Part shown: one piece after another, positions 9,192-18,765 of the stretch | How positions within the stretch are numbered: position 1 is the first letter of the stretch | Layout: each line of letters starts with the position of its first letter | Translations under genes and position numbers: made by a program | The notes under the pieces: generated by a model | Databases searched by the model: none | What the model was told of the DNA's origin: nothing | Seen by the model: only the letters and a program-made list of their open reading frames with translations | Assembly (NCBI GenBank): GCA_965223165.1 | Contig: CBDCVQ010000018.1 | Coordinates: forward strand, 186,001-250,000 | Length of the DNA: 64,000 nt | Reading direction: 5' to 3' | Origin: JABDMH01 sp965223165 | GTDB lineage: Bacteria; Bacteroidota; Bacteroidia; Chitinophagales; Saprospiraceae

Positions 9192-9733
9192 GGTTTCCGG
9201 AGGTACCCATTAATGTTCTCAGATTTAGAAGGGCTACTTGGAGAAGATGCGGTTCACTTTGAACAGGTCGTCTGCCAGGGGAGTCTTTACGATCTGCCTG
9301 CTAGCCAATCTGGAATGAAGCGTGAGGAGGCCAAGAAGGATATTCTATCGTTATTCTTCCAACCATCACACTGGTCTTCTCTTATCAAGCAATTATTTAT
9401 CGAGAACTTTCCAATGTTTGGGAAGTTTTTAGGCCAGTAAATGTTAGGTTCAGATACACGAGAAAACAAATAAAAAATGCGAGAGCAAAGGGCCAGCAAT
9501 TGGATGAAACTCCTAACGCGCTGGCAATACTTCTTCAACGTTTGGAATCAAACCTAGTTCTAGACCGTGTTGTGCCAAGGATAATCCAGGAACTGCCGGG
9601 TGTCCCAATCTGGACAATCCATGATGCCATCATGACAATCCAAGAAAAGGAAAAAGAGGTTCAAAGGAGTATGATTGAGGAAGCCGAGAAATTCGTTGGA
9701 GTGCCTCCAAGAGTCGATATTGAGGTCCTTTGA
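9192..9733 (+). pseudogene. Remnant of a polymerase-like gene (C-terminal part, frameshifted)
   Basis: Two adjoining frames (9192-9440 and 9431-9733) read as one protein with a single frameshift near 9435. The first contains V-C-Q-G-S-L-Y-D-L and R-E-E-A-K-K-D-I-L. The second contains A-I-L-L-Q-R-L-E-S and W-T-I-H-D-A-I-M-T. A hydrophobic strand ending in His-Asp near the C-terminus resembles motif C of family-A (T7/Pol I-like) polymerases, and similar ends occur in uncharacterised mobile-element proteins of Bacteroidota. The N-terminal part is missing at the boundary with the IS5-type gene. The polymerase relationship is tentative; that it is a broken gene is more certain. Confidence 0.4.
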
Positions 9734-10116
9734 GAATGGAGCTTGTACATTCGACAAACTGTAGAGACTCCAACGAATCGTCTCCAGATGGCAGTGTCTA
9801 AGTCTCTGTGAATAGAATTAAGCCCCCCTGGGCAAGAAAAAGGAATAAATGGACATGGGTCACATTACTCAAGAAGTCTCAGCAGAGCGCATGGAAAGTG
9901 GGTTTGCAGGAACGATGTCCGAGTCAGTGAAGGCTCCGTCATAGCCTACCTGTTTTGGAAGATGAGCAGGCGGCTTTTTTCAGCAGCCCAAAGGTGTAAA
10001 AGGTTCATCGGAACGAATACTAAGCGGTTAAACTGAAAAATCTTAGACTAAAAAAGCCTATGTTTGGTATGGACTTTGTGGCATTTGTTCACAGGTAGCA
10101 ACCTCAAATCCACTCT
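9734..10116. other. Intergenic stretch, no gene recognised
   Basis: I see no convincing frame, repeat or terminator here. It presumably carries the promoter of the gene starting at 10117. Confidence 0.5.
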
Positions 10117-11634
10117 ATGAATCATCTAGTTACCCTACCCCTATCAGGTTACATCACACGAAACGCTGTATTCTCCGTCCTGATGCTGGCTGCCGGGCTG
10201 GCGCAGGCCAATAACATTCAGGTATCCAATGCCGCCTTGGTGGGTCAGAACACAGCCAATCAGACGTACCAGGTGCAATTTGACATCAGCTGGGAAAACT
10301 CCTGGCGTACCAGTGTCGGGCCATCCAATTGGGATGCCGCTTGGATCTTTGTCAAATACCGCAACCAGACCGACTACCTGTGGCACCATGCCACCCTCAA
10401 CTACACCAATGGCACCGGAGGCGGAGACGGGCATCAGGTGCCGGCCAACGCCGTCATTGCCAGCGCGGATGACACCGGCGGCGGGGGCGCACACGGAGTA
10501 TTTCTACACCGGAGTGCGGATCTAATACAGAGCAACGTCAGCTACAGCGGAGTCCAGCTGCGCTGGAACTACGGTGTGGACGGTGTGTCGGATGACGAGC
10601 AGCTGGAGATCTGCGTGTTGGCCATCGAGATGGTGCTGGTACCTGAAGGCGCATTCAGCATAGGATCGGGTGGCAATGAAACACGGGCTTTCTACACTTA
10701 CAACAACGTATTCATGCCGTACCAGATAAGCAGTGAAAGCGCCATCCCGGTGGGGACAGCCGCCGGGAACTTGTATTATCGCGCCGGCGGTGGAGATCAA
10801 ATGGGACCAATCCCGACTACCTTTCCGAAAGGTTTTGCCGCCTTTTACTGTATGAAGTATGAGATCTCGCAAGGGCAATATGCAGAGTTTCTCAATAAGC
10901 TGACCCAAGGGCAAGTTGGTAGCCGGTTTAATGCTAGTCATAATAATGGCTTTAACCGTTATGGCATTTTCGGAGCCTTACCCCTCTATAGCTCTACCAG
11001 TCCCTATGTAGCCTGCAATTTTCTGAACTGGGCCGATCTGGCTGCCTACCTGGATTGGGCGGCCTTGCGCCCGATGACAGAGCTTGAATATGAAAAGGCC
11101 GGCCGGGGTACACTGGCGCCGGTACCAGGGGAATATGCCTGGGGTACCAACCAGGTCGCGGCTGTCGATTATACCTTATCAGCGCAAGATGCGGCCAACG
11201 AGGGTATTGCGACCAATTACAGCCAGGCGCCTTTCGGAAATGCAGCTCATTCAAGCACAGTGTTGGTAACGGTAGGAGGCCCTGTCCGGGTAGGGATCTT
11301 TGCAGCCAATGCAGCGAATACGGGCCGGGTGACGGCCGGAGCAGGCTATTACGGATGTATGGAGTTGTCTGGCAATCTAACGGAACATACTGTATCCGTG
11401 GGCAGTCCGGAAGGCCGGGCCTTTACCGGGTTGCATGGTGACGGTGTGCTTGATGCAGGAGGAGGGCATGACGTAAGTTTGTGGCCTGCGGGTGCTTTAG
11501 CCCCCGGTGCCGGTATTCGTGGCGGCTACTGGGCAGTCACATTATCACCGTTGTCCGATCGTACCTTTGCCAATAACCCGCAGACGATTCGTAGTAGCGT
11601 CCTTGGCGGGCGGGGCGTTCGTTCAGCACCTTAG
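10117..11634 (+). CDS. Secreted SUMF1/formylglycine-generating-enzyme-like protein
   Basis: The 505-residue protein starts with a signal peptide ending in Ala-Gln-Ala near residue 30. About residues 32-165 form a beta-rich domain with W-D-A-A-W-I-F-V-K-Y, often found fused to SUMF1 domains in Bacteroidota. From about residue 170 comes the FGE-sulfatase fold: M-V-L-V-P-E-G-A-F, then M-K-Y-E-I-S-Q-G-Q-Y-A-E-F-L, R-P-M-T-E-L-E-Y-E-K-A, and a C-terminal I-R-G-G-Y-W with R-S-S-V-L-G-G-R-G-V-R. The catalytic Cys pair of true FGE is not evident, so sulfatase activation is unlikely. A binding or assembly role on the cell surface is more plausible. The next gene starts 11 bp after the stop, so the two are probably one operon. 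Confidence 0.85.
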   Translation: MNHLVTLPLSGYITRNAVFSVLMLAAGLAQANNIQVSNAALVGQNTANQTYQVQFDISWENSWRTSVGPSNWDAAWIFVKYRNQTDYLWHHATLNYTNGTGGGDGHQVPANAVIASADDTGGGGAHGVFLHRSADLIQSNVSYSGVQLRWNYGVDGVSDDEQLEICVLAIEMVLVPEGAFSIGSGGNETRAFYTYNNVFMPYQISSESAIPVGTAAGNLYYRAGGGDQMGPIPTTFPKGFAAFYCMKYEISQGQYAEFLNKLTQGQVGSRFNASHNNGFNRYGIFGALPLYSSTSPYVACNFLNWADLAAYLDWAALRPMTELEYEKAGRGTLAPVPGEYAWGTNQVAAVDYTLSAQDAANEGIATNYSQAPFGNAAHSSTVLVTVGGPVRVGIFAANAANTGRVTAGAGYYGCMELSGNLTEHTVSVGSPEGRAFTGLHGDGVLDAGGGHDVSLWPAGALAPGAGIRGGYWAVTLSPLSDRTFANNPQTIRSSVLGGRGVRSAP

Positions 11635-11645
11635 CCGGGATCAAC

Positions 11646-14600
11646 ATGGCCTCGCTAATAAACAATCGAAGAAGGAAGGGCAGTCTATCTTTTCTGCTTG
11701 CACTCCTCTGCATGTATAGTGTCTTGGCCCAGAGCAGGGGTGGTATCGGTCATGGCTTTGCGACGGACTGTTATGCCCGGGTGGGTGATCCTGCCCTGGC
11801 CGTCTACAGCGGAGGTGGCGGGCATGGCTTCGGGCTGAGCTGCTACCTAGAGCCGTTAGATCCTGCGCTGGCCATCTATGCCGGGGGTATAGACGATGGC
11901 TTTGGCCAGAGTTGCTTTATCCAGTTGATCGCCACCGACCGGCCCAATTGTCGCGAGAGCGTCAACCTAGGAGTCAGCGCCTCGGGTACAGCCACGCTGT
12001 ATGGAGGAGATCTAGTGTCCAACATCGATGCCTTTCCTCTGCAAGTGCGCCTAGAAGATGCCCATGGTAGCCTCGTGGTCAGTCGGATGTTTGCCGTCCC
12101 AACCGAGGCGCTGGCGCTGGATGTCTGTGCCTATCTGGATCAAGGGTTGAAAGCAGTGGTCACTAATAGCCTCGGAGGAGTGTGCTGGAGCAAACTTACC
12201 TTCAAGCAGAGCAGCGGACCTTTGTTTGGCCCCGGCAGCGCCAAGGATCTCTATTGTTTTGATCCTTTGGTGGAAGGCGGTCACGTCAGCGGTCAGGCGC
12301 CGGTGGCAAGTATCCCCTGCAATGGTACCGTGCAAGGCAGCTTTGTGGCCGACTGGATCATCCCCTACCGGTGCGACATCGCCGGGCAAAACTATCTGGA
12401 AAACGATACGGTCAAAGTCATCTTGCGTGAGTATGAGGCCTTTGACAAGGAGGGGCGCAGATCGGTCGCGTATGATACCCTCACGGTCTTTAATTTGCCA
12501 CCCTTGGTTGCTGGATTTTCGGGTCAGAATGCTTACTGTACTGAGCGCGACACGACCTATTGCGGCCAAGGCGGGAAGGGCCCTTTCTTTGTGATCCCCG
12601 AGCGTTGTGATCCCGGAGTGCCCCTGGGCACGGTGGACTACGATGGCGATGAGTCCTTCTGCGACACGATCTATTTTTTGAAATACGATGATTCAACCCG
12701 GACGTATGTACCCAACCCGCTTATGGGTAAATGTGGATTAAACGTCCACTTGGATCGGTGGCAGTTTGGTGAAGGTAGCTGTGAGGCGGTGACCAAGTAC
12801 GTATTGGAGGTCAAGCAGAATTGCTACGGTGGTGAGCAAGGCTCCATTTGCAACGTTGGCGCACCGCTTGACAATGCCTTTGAACATGTGGGTGGCTTTC
12901 CCAATTTTGGATTTCCCAATTATCTGACATGTGAGTTCTGGGTCACGGGCCTGGACACAGTACCACCTCAGATACAGTGTAAGTACGAAGGAGAAATCCT
13001 GGATGGTATTCTCGAAGATGAGGGAGCCATTAGCGTAGAAGACTTTGACAACGTCTATATTCGATTCCCATTTTCAGAGTTCACAGATGCATTCTTCTTG
13101 GTCGAGCCAGCCTCAGACCATGAGTGTGCGGCCCATACCTATCTACCTGAGGTCTGCGTGGGAGATGACTGGAGCGGAGTGAAATCGGTCAAGGCCACGA
13201 TCGAGGGTGTCGGTACATTCGCTTTGGAACCCGGAGATTATTGTACACTCCACAGTCCTAATGAAGAGGCCATGGAACCGCAGATCGATACCTTCCCCGG
13301 TAGGTGCTACGGTTATCATGAGCGAATCAAATTACCTAAGACGGATTGTCCCATACCGGTGATATACGAGGCTTATGATAGTTGCCATCTAATCGGCATA
13401 GACACCTGCTATATCATGGTAAAGGATCGGACCGCTCCTGTACCTGTCGTGGATAAGGGAGTGACGGTGAGTCTGAGCGACAAAAAGGTCTGGATCAATG
13501 CAGAGGACCTGGATGAGGGGAGCTGGGACAACTGCGGCATCGAACAGATTTACGCCAGACGTACGGATTGGAAAGAGGCTTGCGTCGACTTGTGCTACAA
13601 TGTGGTGGATGAAGACTGTGGCGTCTACGGAGGAGAGTTCGAGGATGCAGTCGATTGGATCTGGACAGACGGTCATGACACGCTCTGGTGCCTGACCTTG
13701 GAAGATGACAAACACTGTGATGAAATAGAGGCCCACTATGCCAAGCAGTTGGATTGGTGGAGAAACGACAGCTTGGAATGTGAGCGTCTTTTGCACAATG
13801 CGATGGTCTATGACCTGCTCAGATACGCAACCATCGAGTGCAGGGGCAACGTACAACTGGAAGGCGCTGCCTTTGACAAGTTGCTCATTGAGGCCTTAGG
13901 GGTAAGTGAAGGCATGGAAGAACTGCCTCAGTTTGGCACTCCGCATGGAGACACCGTGCAGGATCGTGGCCTGGAGGACAAATTTGCCTTCAATGAGACG
14001 GACCTAATCGATTTTCTGGAGCTGTGTGATGGTGACTTTGCTATTCCCTTGCAGTTCTTTGGAGGACTAGGACCCAGCCAAAAGGATTTGGCTCTTCGGT
14101 TGATGGATGAATTACGACAGATTGGTGGAGGCTGGAGCACCGAGGTGCCTTTTGACTGCTCCGATGCATGTGGTCCAGTCACCGTGGAGATCCTGGTGAT
14201 GGACTACTGGTGCAACTGGGCTACCGCCTGGACAAATGTTTGGGTGGAAGACAAGACGCCAGTAGAAGTGGTGAAGGACGTCGTCGCAGAAGAGCAGATT
14301 ACCTGCAAAATCTACAAGGAAGATCGCTATGCCTATCCGGATGAGCTACACCCGGTAAGCTTGGAGTACATCGTTGGACAGGCGAAAGAAGGCGAGCAAG
14401 ATGCCTACGACGCACTGGACGAGATCTTTGGCGGATACGGTAAGGCATGGAGAGATCCCTATGGCAATTACGTGGACGAGACCGGCGCCGAAATCGACTG
14501 CGATATCACCTTCTATGACAGTGTCTGCAAATGCACGAGCTATTATGATGAGGTGCGCGTCTATGACGAACATCTAGGCTATCTGTGGATCGACTCCCTG

Positions 14601-16271
14601 ATCACCAAGTGCGACTACTATCGGGACACGGTGGACTTCCAGAAAGGAGTGGTGGTCGTCAACTGCGAGGAGAATGTCTATTGCGAGCAAGATGTCTGGT
14701 GCGAAATCGACCACTGCGGTCAGGGCTACATTTTCAGAAAATTCAAGATATGGCAAGGATGCCCGGATGAGTTCTATGACGAGCATGGCATTGCCGACAG
14801 CTTACGTCACACCGTGGATACGATTTATCGGTACCAGCGCATCTGGGTAGGCAACGACTGTGAGCTGAATAAGTACATGTTTGACGTACCCTACGACACC
14901 GAGGTGGTGACCTGCGATATCGAGTATGGTCCTGATGGTAATGTCGTTGGTGCGGCCGGTCCAGAGAATACAGGTTATGCAACCTACAAGTTTGACGATG
15001 ATTGTCGCATCGTGGGCATTGGCCACAGCGACAAGGTGTTTAAGATCGTAGGGGGAGAAGCAGCCTGCTATAAAATCCTGCGCACCTGGTACTTTGCAGA
15101 CTGGTGTGACTATGGAGAGCCGCTGGAAGGTCAATGGTGGCGCAACCGCGAGCTGGTCGTCGACACCTGCGTGCAGAAGATCATCGTCAGAGACACGACG
15201 CCACCGACCTGCCTGATTGTGGGGCCGGTGGAGGATGGCGGAGCGATCGAGGTGGGTGCTTGCTACTTTGACCTGGAGAGTAGTGTGATAAGCACAGATG
15301 CCTGCGGAGTGATCAAATACTATTGGGATCTGAAGGAGATCAAAGACGGCGAGGAGGCAACGATCATGGACAGCGATCACGGCGAGCTGTCCGGTGATAC
15401 CACAGAAGGATTTGATATCAGCTCAGCAGACCTGCCGCACGGCAGCTACAAGCTGGTCGTGACGATCCAGGACGACTGTGCCAACGAGAGCTATTGCGAG
15501 TACTTCTTTGAGGTCGTATCTGTGAAGAAACCTACACCGATCTGCATCAGCTCCATTACGGCGCGGTTGACACCTTGGGACAGTGATCAGGATGGCATCG
15601 TAGACAGTGCCCATGCGATCGTTTGGGCTGAAGAGTTTAACAGCAGTAGCTCAGAAGCCTGCACGGATACTGCGCTCGAGTTCAGAGTGGAATTGATTGA
15701 TGGCATCGACGACGACACCTGGGATGAAGACACGAGCTACATTGAGGTCTTCTGTGATGACTTTGGCAGCCATATGGCAAGGCTGTGGGTGATCAGTTGG
15801 CCAAGCGGCACGGTAGACTTCTGTGATGTAGTGCTGATCGTTCAGAGCAACTTTTCGGGATGTAATACGACGGTGAGCGGTGAGCCAGGCCCAGTAAGCC
15901 AGACCAATGACATGCATGATGTGGTTCGCCAGCCGCAAAAGCAAGGCGATGGTGAATCTACCCAGCCAGGCATTGGAGGCCAACCACTAGGTCAAGGCAT
16001 TGCACCAACTGGCTATCTACTCGAACAAAACCGGCCCAATCCGTTCCGTCAGGAGACGACGATTGGATTTGTACTGCCCGAGGCGATGGAAGCGACTTTG
16101 ACGGTCTACGACGTTACGGGCAGGGTGCTGCGATCGGTTAAAGGCGAATACAGCAAGGGTTATCAGATGGTACAGTTGCACAAAGACAACCTACAGGGTC
16201 ACGCTATCCTGTACTATCGCCTGGATGCTGGTGATTACAGTGCCACTCGTAAAATGGTACGAATGGAATAA
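11646..16271 (+). CDS. Giant Cys-rich secreted protein with T9SS type A sorting domain
   Basis: 1541 residues. A signal peptide ends at about residue 29 (S-V-L-A-Q). Three short repeats follow (about residues 32-95) of the form G-G-x-x-H/D-G-F-G-x-x-C. A long Cys-, Asp- and Trp-rich region with repeated D-K/R-T-A/T-P-x segments (V-K-D-R-T-A-P-V, V-E-D-K-T-P-V, V-R-D-T-T-P-P) resembles HYR/Ig-like modules. The last about 85 residues form a type A T9SS sorting domain (N-R-P-N-P-F, then V-Y-D-V-T-G-R-V-L, ending K-M-V-R-M-E). The protein should cross the outer membrane by the type IX system and be attached to or released from the surface. It is clearly paralogous to the protein at 60580-64000; V-D-K-G-V-T-V-S-L-S-D-K-K-V-W corresponds to I-D-K-S-L-T-I-S-L-G-E-K-K-V-W there. 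Function unknown; adhesion or matrix role is inference. Confidence 0.88.
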   Translation: MASLINNRRRKGSLSFLLALLCMYSVLAQSRGGIGHGFATDCYARVGDPALAVYSGGGGHGFGLSCYLEPLDPALAIYAGGIDDGFGQSCFIQLIATDRPNCRESVNLGVSASGTATLYGGDLVSNIDAFPLQVRLEDAHGSLVVSRMFAVPTEALALDVCAYLDQGLKAVVTNSLGGVCWSKLTFKQSSGPLFGPGSAKDLYCFDPLVEGGHVSGQAPVASIPCNGTVQGSFVADWIIPYRCDIAGQNYLENDTVKVILREYEAFDKEGRRSVAYDTLTVFNLPPLVAGFSGQNAYCTERDTTYCGQGGKGPFFVIPERCDPGVPLGTVDYDGDESFCDTIYFLKYDDSTRTYVPNPLMGKCGLNVHLDRWQFGEGSCEAVTKYVLEVKQNCYGGEQGSICNVGAPLDNAFEHVGGFPNFGFPNYLTCEFWVTGLDTVPPQIQCKYEGEILDGILEDEGAISVEDFDNVYIRFPFSEFTDAFFLVEPASDHECAAHTYLPEVCVGDDWSGVKSVKATIEGVGTFALEPGDYCTLHSPNEEAMEPQIDTFPGRCYGYHERIKLPKTDCPIPVIYEAYDSCHLIGIDTCYIMVKDRTAPVPVVDKGVTVSLSDKKVWINAEDLDEGSWDNCGIEQIYARRTDWKEACVDLCYNVVDEDCGVYGGEFEDAVDWIWTDGHDTLWCLTLEDDKHCDEIEAHYAKQLDWWRNDSLECERLLHNAMVYDLLRYATIECRGNVQLEGAAFDKLLIEALGVSEGMEELPQFGTPHGDTVQDRGLEDKFAFNETDLIDFLELCDGDFAIPLQFFGGLGPSQKDLALRLMDELRQIGGGWSTEVPFDCSDACGPVTVEILVMDYWCNWATAWTNVWVEDKTPVEVVKDVVAEEQITCKIYKEDRYAYPDELHPVSLEYIVGQAKEGEQDAYDALDEIFGGYGKAWRDPYGNYVDETGAEIDCDITFYDSVCKCTSYYDEVRVYDEHLGYLWIDSLITKCDYYRDTVDFQKGVVVVNCEENVYCEQDVWCEIDHCGQGYIFRKFKIWQGCPDEFYDEHGIADSLRHTVDTIYRYQRIWVGNDCELNKYMFDVPYDTEVVTCDIEYGPDGNVVGAAGPENTGYATYKFDDDCRIVGIGHSDKVFKIVGGEAACYKILRTWYFADWCDYGEPLEGQWWRNRELVVDTCVQKIIVRDTTPPTCLIVGPVEDGGAIEVGACYFDLESSVISTDACGVIKYYWDLKEIKDGEEATIMDSDHGELSGDTTEGFDISSADLPHGSYKLVVTIQDDCANESYCEYFFEVVSVKKPTPICISSITARLTPWDSDQDGIVDSAHAIVWAEEFNSSSSEACTDTALEFRVELIDGIDDDTWDEDTSYIEVFCDDFGSHMARLWVISWPSGTVDFCDVVLIVQSNFSGCNTTVSGEPGPVSQTNDMHDVVRQPQKQGDGESTQPGIGGQPLGQGIAPTGYLLEQNRPNPFRQETTIGFVLPEAMEATLTVYDVTGRVLRSVKGEYSKGYQMVQLHKDNLQGHAILYYRLDAGDYSATRKMVRME

Positions 16272-16411
16272 GGACAATCCCCGCATTGAGTATGCGTGCA
16301 GTTTTGGTATTGACTACCTTGGCCGTCAGGCCGGGGTGTTTTGTGCCTTGCGAGATGATCCTCTGATTCACCAAAGAAATTATTTTATATTATTTTAATT
16401 GTATGTCGGAT

Positions 16412-16438
16412 GGGCATGTCTTCGGATGTGCCCTTTTT
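16412..16438 (+). terminator. Rho-independent terminator after the giant cargo gene
   Basis: A nine-pair stem GGGCATGTC / GATGTGCCC (with two G-U pairs) closes a TTCG tetraloop and is followed by TTTTT. It lies 140 bp after the stop at 16271. Confidence 0.8.
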
Positions 16439-16592
16439 CATTTCCCAACAAATTGTTGTTTCTGTCGTATGATACGATTACCAGAATATGTAGAAGTCAC
16501 AATCTGCCCTCGCTGGGGGCCTTGTTAAACCCTTCGCCACCACCTACCCATTCTGATCATGGGAATTAATCTCTGGAAAAGGTGACTTGGAT

Positions 16593-16769
16593 TCAGTCAT
16601 ATTCGCAAACAGTAATAAAAGCAGTTGGTATCCACCATGCATTCACTGCCAAGGCTACGGAAACGATTTCATATCCTTGAGCTGATTTCTCGTTAAGCGC
16701 CCTCTCAACATTTTGTTTCAGTGCATTTGCAGACCACGAGCTTAGTTTGATGATGGAATAACTCTTCAT
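16593..16769 (-). CDS. Small DUF4177-like protein
   Basis: This 58-residue frame starts at an ATG preceded by GAGGAG (a good ribosome site). The protein begins M-K-S-Y-S-I-I-K-L and continues through A-L-K-Q-N-V-E-R-A-L-N and A-Q-G-Y-E-I-V-S-V-A-L-A to T-A-F-I-T-V-C-E-Y-D. Strand, helix, then Gly-Tyr/Trp-Glu-(I/L)-Val-Ser-Val is the pattern of DUF4177 proteins, which are small and of unknown function. It lies between the decayed HEPN gene and the giant cargo gene, on the opposite strand to both. No frame damage is visible. Confidence 0.55.
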   Translation of the reverse strand: MKSYSIIKLSSWSANALKQNVERALNEKSAQGYEIVSVALAVNAWWIPTAFITVCEYD

Positions 16770-16807
16770 CTCCTCGATTTTGCAAGTAGTTATAGAGCTA
16801 GTTTAGT

Positions 16808-17461
16808 CACGTCACTGCGCTGTCAGGTTTCTTGTTGGCAAGAGATCGCGAACATCTACTCTTCTTCTAGGCGCGTCGAAGCCCAATGAGCTCCAATCAA
16901 TGTTGGTACATGATGGCAATGATGTCGTCAGTTCTTTCACAACCGATGGGCGAACAACGACCATCAACATTGAGGAGATAAGTGAGGGATATGATGGATT
17001 TTGGGACATCATGGCTTCAGATTCCGGCTCTGATATAGATACAAGGATCTTCAAGTCCGTCACTTGGATTGGCAAGGCGCTAGAGGATTCAGACCGGAGT
17101 CGGTCCCTTCTCCAACTCTTTATCGCTCTCGAATCTCTCTTTCAGTATGATCCTAAGGACCAGATCAGACCGGATCTAACTCACCAACTTTCAGAGTATG
17201 TTGCTTTCGCACTAGAAACTAAACTAAGCGCGAGGAAGGCACTTTTCAAGGAGATGAAGAACTTGTATCGCTTGCGATCATCTATCGTACATGGTCAAAT
17301 TATAGATGGTGATAGGTACACATTGGGAACGTGCATTGGACATTGCAAGATCCTGTGTTGATTGGTGTTTTCAGAATCGAAATCACCGCAAATCAATGGA
17401 GCAAATTCATCATTGGGTTCAAGATCAGCGATTTGGTTCATCTCAAGATCAGTCATCATGA
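16808..17461 (+). pseudogene. ApeA-like HEPN protein, truncated and frameshifted
   Basis: The frame from about 16808 is open without a convincing start and reads into a HEPN domain: L-L-Q-L-F-I-A-L-E-S-L-F, then L-T-H-Q-L-S-E-Y-V-A, then L-Y-R-L-R-S-S-I-V-H-G. The R-S-x-x-V-H motif is the HEPN ribonuclease signature, and the surrounding layout matches the ApeA-like HEPN family of phage-defence and stress proteins. After V-H-G the frame shifts near 17315; the natural continuation (E-R-A-L-D-I-A-R-S-C-V-D-W) is found one frame over and ends at 17461. The gene has lost its N-terminal domain and its frame, so it is a relic. Confidence 0.6.
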
Positions 17462-17544
17462 GAATCATTTGTGACGTCAATGTGTTCTACGGCGTTTCCG
17501 ACCAAACTATAGAAACTATACCCTATCCTTTGGTTGTGACCTAA

Positions 17545-18233
17545 GTGGTATTGAATGAGCTTTTCTCTAACCGCGGATGGCTAAGTGGCAATAGGGAAAA
17601 TGTGATTGGCGCCCTGCGAAAAGCGAAACTCGCGTCCAAAGGGGAGCCTTTCTTCCTGCTCCAGCCAGAGCAGATTCTCTTGACGTGGTCTGGGATTAAC
17701 TCCGGTCTGCCTCTGGTAAGTCAAACATATTCGGAACAAGTTGTGGACGACATTTTCGCAGGCAGCCACCGGGCTGACAAGGCTATCAAAATGCTCACTC
17801 GAACGGCAGAGTACAATGACCATGAAACCCTCTTTGCCGAGGCAATTTGAAGAGCTCCGTAATGAGTTCAAAGCGGAACTCAGAGACAGTCGTCTACAGG
17901 GACTGTACTTCCATGAATTACGGGATTTGCAGAGAGCCGGTTCGAAATATGCTTCGCATACGGGTGGACAGATTTCTACGAATAGTTTGTCAGGTTAAGC
18001 TCGACACTATCATGCTTCAGCAGTTACGTTTTGGACCGGAAGACCTGGTTATAGATGTCTACGCATCGTTCTTATACCACAGGCTCCTTGAGAGGCCAGC
18101 CGTCAACGATCAATTCGATATCCAGTATCCCTTCTACCTAAAGCCCGACGATAGAATCTGGACACGTGATCAACTCATACCAGTATTGCTGCGAGATCAC
18201 CTAGCTAGACCAGAACTCTTGTTCGAGCCCTGA
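17545..18233 (+). pseudogene. Unrecognised decayed coding region
   Basis: Protein-like frames follow each other on the plus strand: 17545-17850, a better-looking stretch in another frame around 17840-17960 (E-E-L-R-N-E-F-K-A-E-L-R), and a last one ending at 18233 (P-F-Y-L-K-P-D-D-R-I-W-T-R-D-Q-L-I-P-V-L-L). I read them as one gene with at least two frameshifts. No family is recognised. It lies next to the HEPN relic and just before the tRNA-derived array, consistent with a decayed island at a tRNA gene. Confidence 0.35.
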
Positions 18234-18314
18234 AACTGGGCCGCGTTGTGCAAATCGTGTGCAAATAAAAAGGAGCCCATCTGAAATTTCGATGTAACTC
18301 CTTGATATTCAGAG

Positions 18315-18383
18315 TGGAGCTACGGGGATTCGAACCCCGGACCTTCCCGCAGTACTGCGGGACACCCTAGCCAACTCAGCTAG
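18315..18383 (-). repeat. tRNA-like copy 1
   Basis: This 69-bp tRNA-Ala 3' part has the T-arm and acceptor 3' strand intact, the anticodon arm replaced by the perfect palindrome TCCCGCAGTACTGCGGGA, and a D-region read as CTAGC-TGAGTTG-GCTAG, which can form a separate hairpin. It follows the GIY-YIG gene at 18397-18645 after 13 bp. Confidence 0.85.
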
Positions 18384-18396
18384 ATTAATTATCATC

Positions 18397-18645
18397 CTAT
18401 GAATGCTGGCCAATCAGCCATTCGATATAGCTCCGGCGTTTCTTCTTCTTGATCTCGGATTCTCGTCGTCGGGCTGCTGATAGAGTGTCGAATGTTTCTG
18501 TGTGCACGACGCACCAGGGCCGGCCAGATCGGGTCGACCTATTCTTACCTCGATTATGTTCTGAGAAACGCCGCTCTAGATCTTCACTACAGCCAACATA
18601 GTACCTGTCGACTGCTTCGCTATATAAAATGTAAACGATGATCAT
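18397..18645 (-). CDS. Small GIY-YIG endonuclease domain protein, copy 1
   Basis: The 82-residue single-domain GIY-YIG protein has V-Y-I (residues 4-6), Y-V-G (16-18), Arg26, His30 and the metal-binding Glu62 (R-R-R-E-S-E-I-K) in the family arrangement. ATG at 18645 was chosen because GIY-YIG domains start a few residues before the first strand; an in-frame extension to 18726 is not conserved in the other copies. It is the most divergent N-terminal half among the five copies (E-A-V-D-R-Y-Y-V-G) but has the same C-terminal half as copies 3-5. Such proteins resemble the UPF0213/YhbQ group; the biological target is unknown. It lies between two tRNA-like sequences, one of them interrupted by the IS630 element. 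Confidence 0.85.
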   Translation of the reverse strand: MIIVYILYSEAVDRYYVGCSEDLERRFSEHNRGKNRSTRSGRPWCVVHTETFDTLSAARRRESEIKKKKRRSYIEWLIGQHS

Positions 18646-18710
18646 GAGGTGATGGTAGATGGCGAATGCACTCAAAGTGCAAAGTCCGATGGGACCAGAA
18701 TAAATTCCCA

Positions 18711-18743
18711 GCGGACCTTCCCGCAATACTGCGGGACACCCTA
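18711..18743 (-). repeat. Truncated tRNA-like copy, part left of IS630
   Basis: GGACC, then the palindrome with one change (CCCGCAATACTGCGGG), then ACACCCTA up to the TA target. The T-arm and acceptor end have been replaced by unrelated sequence. The copy continues at 19950 on the other side of the insertion. Confidence 0.7.
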
Positions 18744-18765
18744 GTACACTGGCAAGACAAAGAAT

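Noticed and set aside
13389..13856. Minus-strand frames inside the giant cargo gene
   Set aside because: Shadows of a continuous 1541-codon gene with signal peptide and sorting domain.
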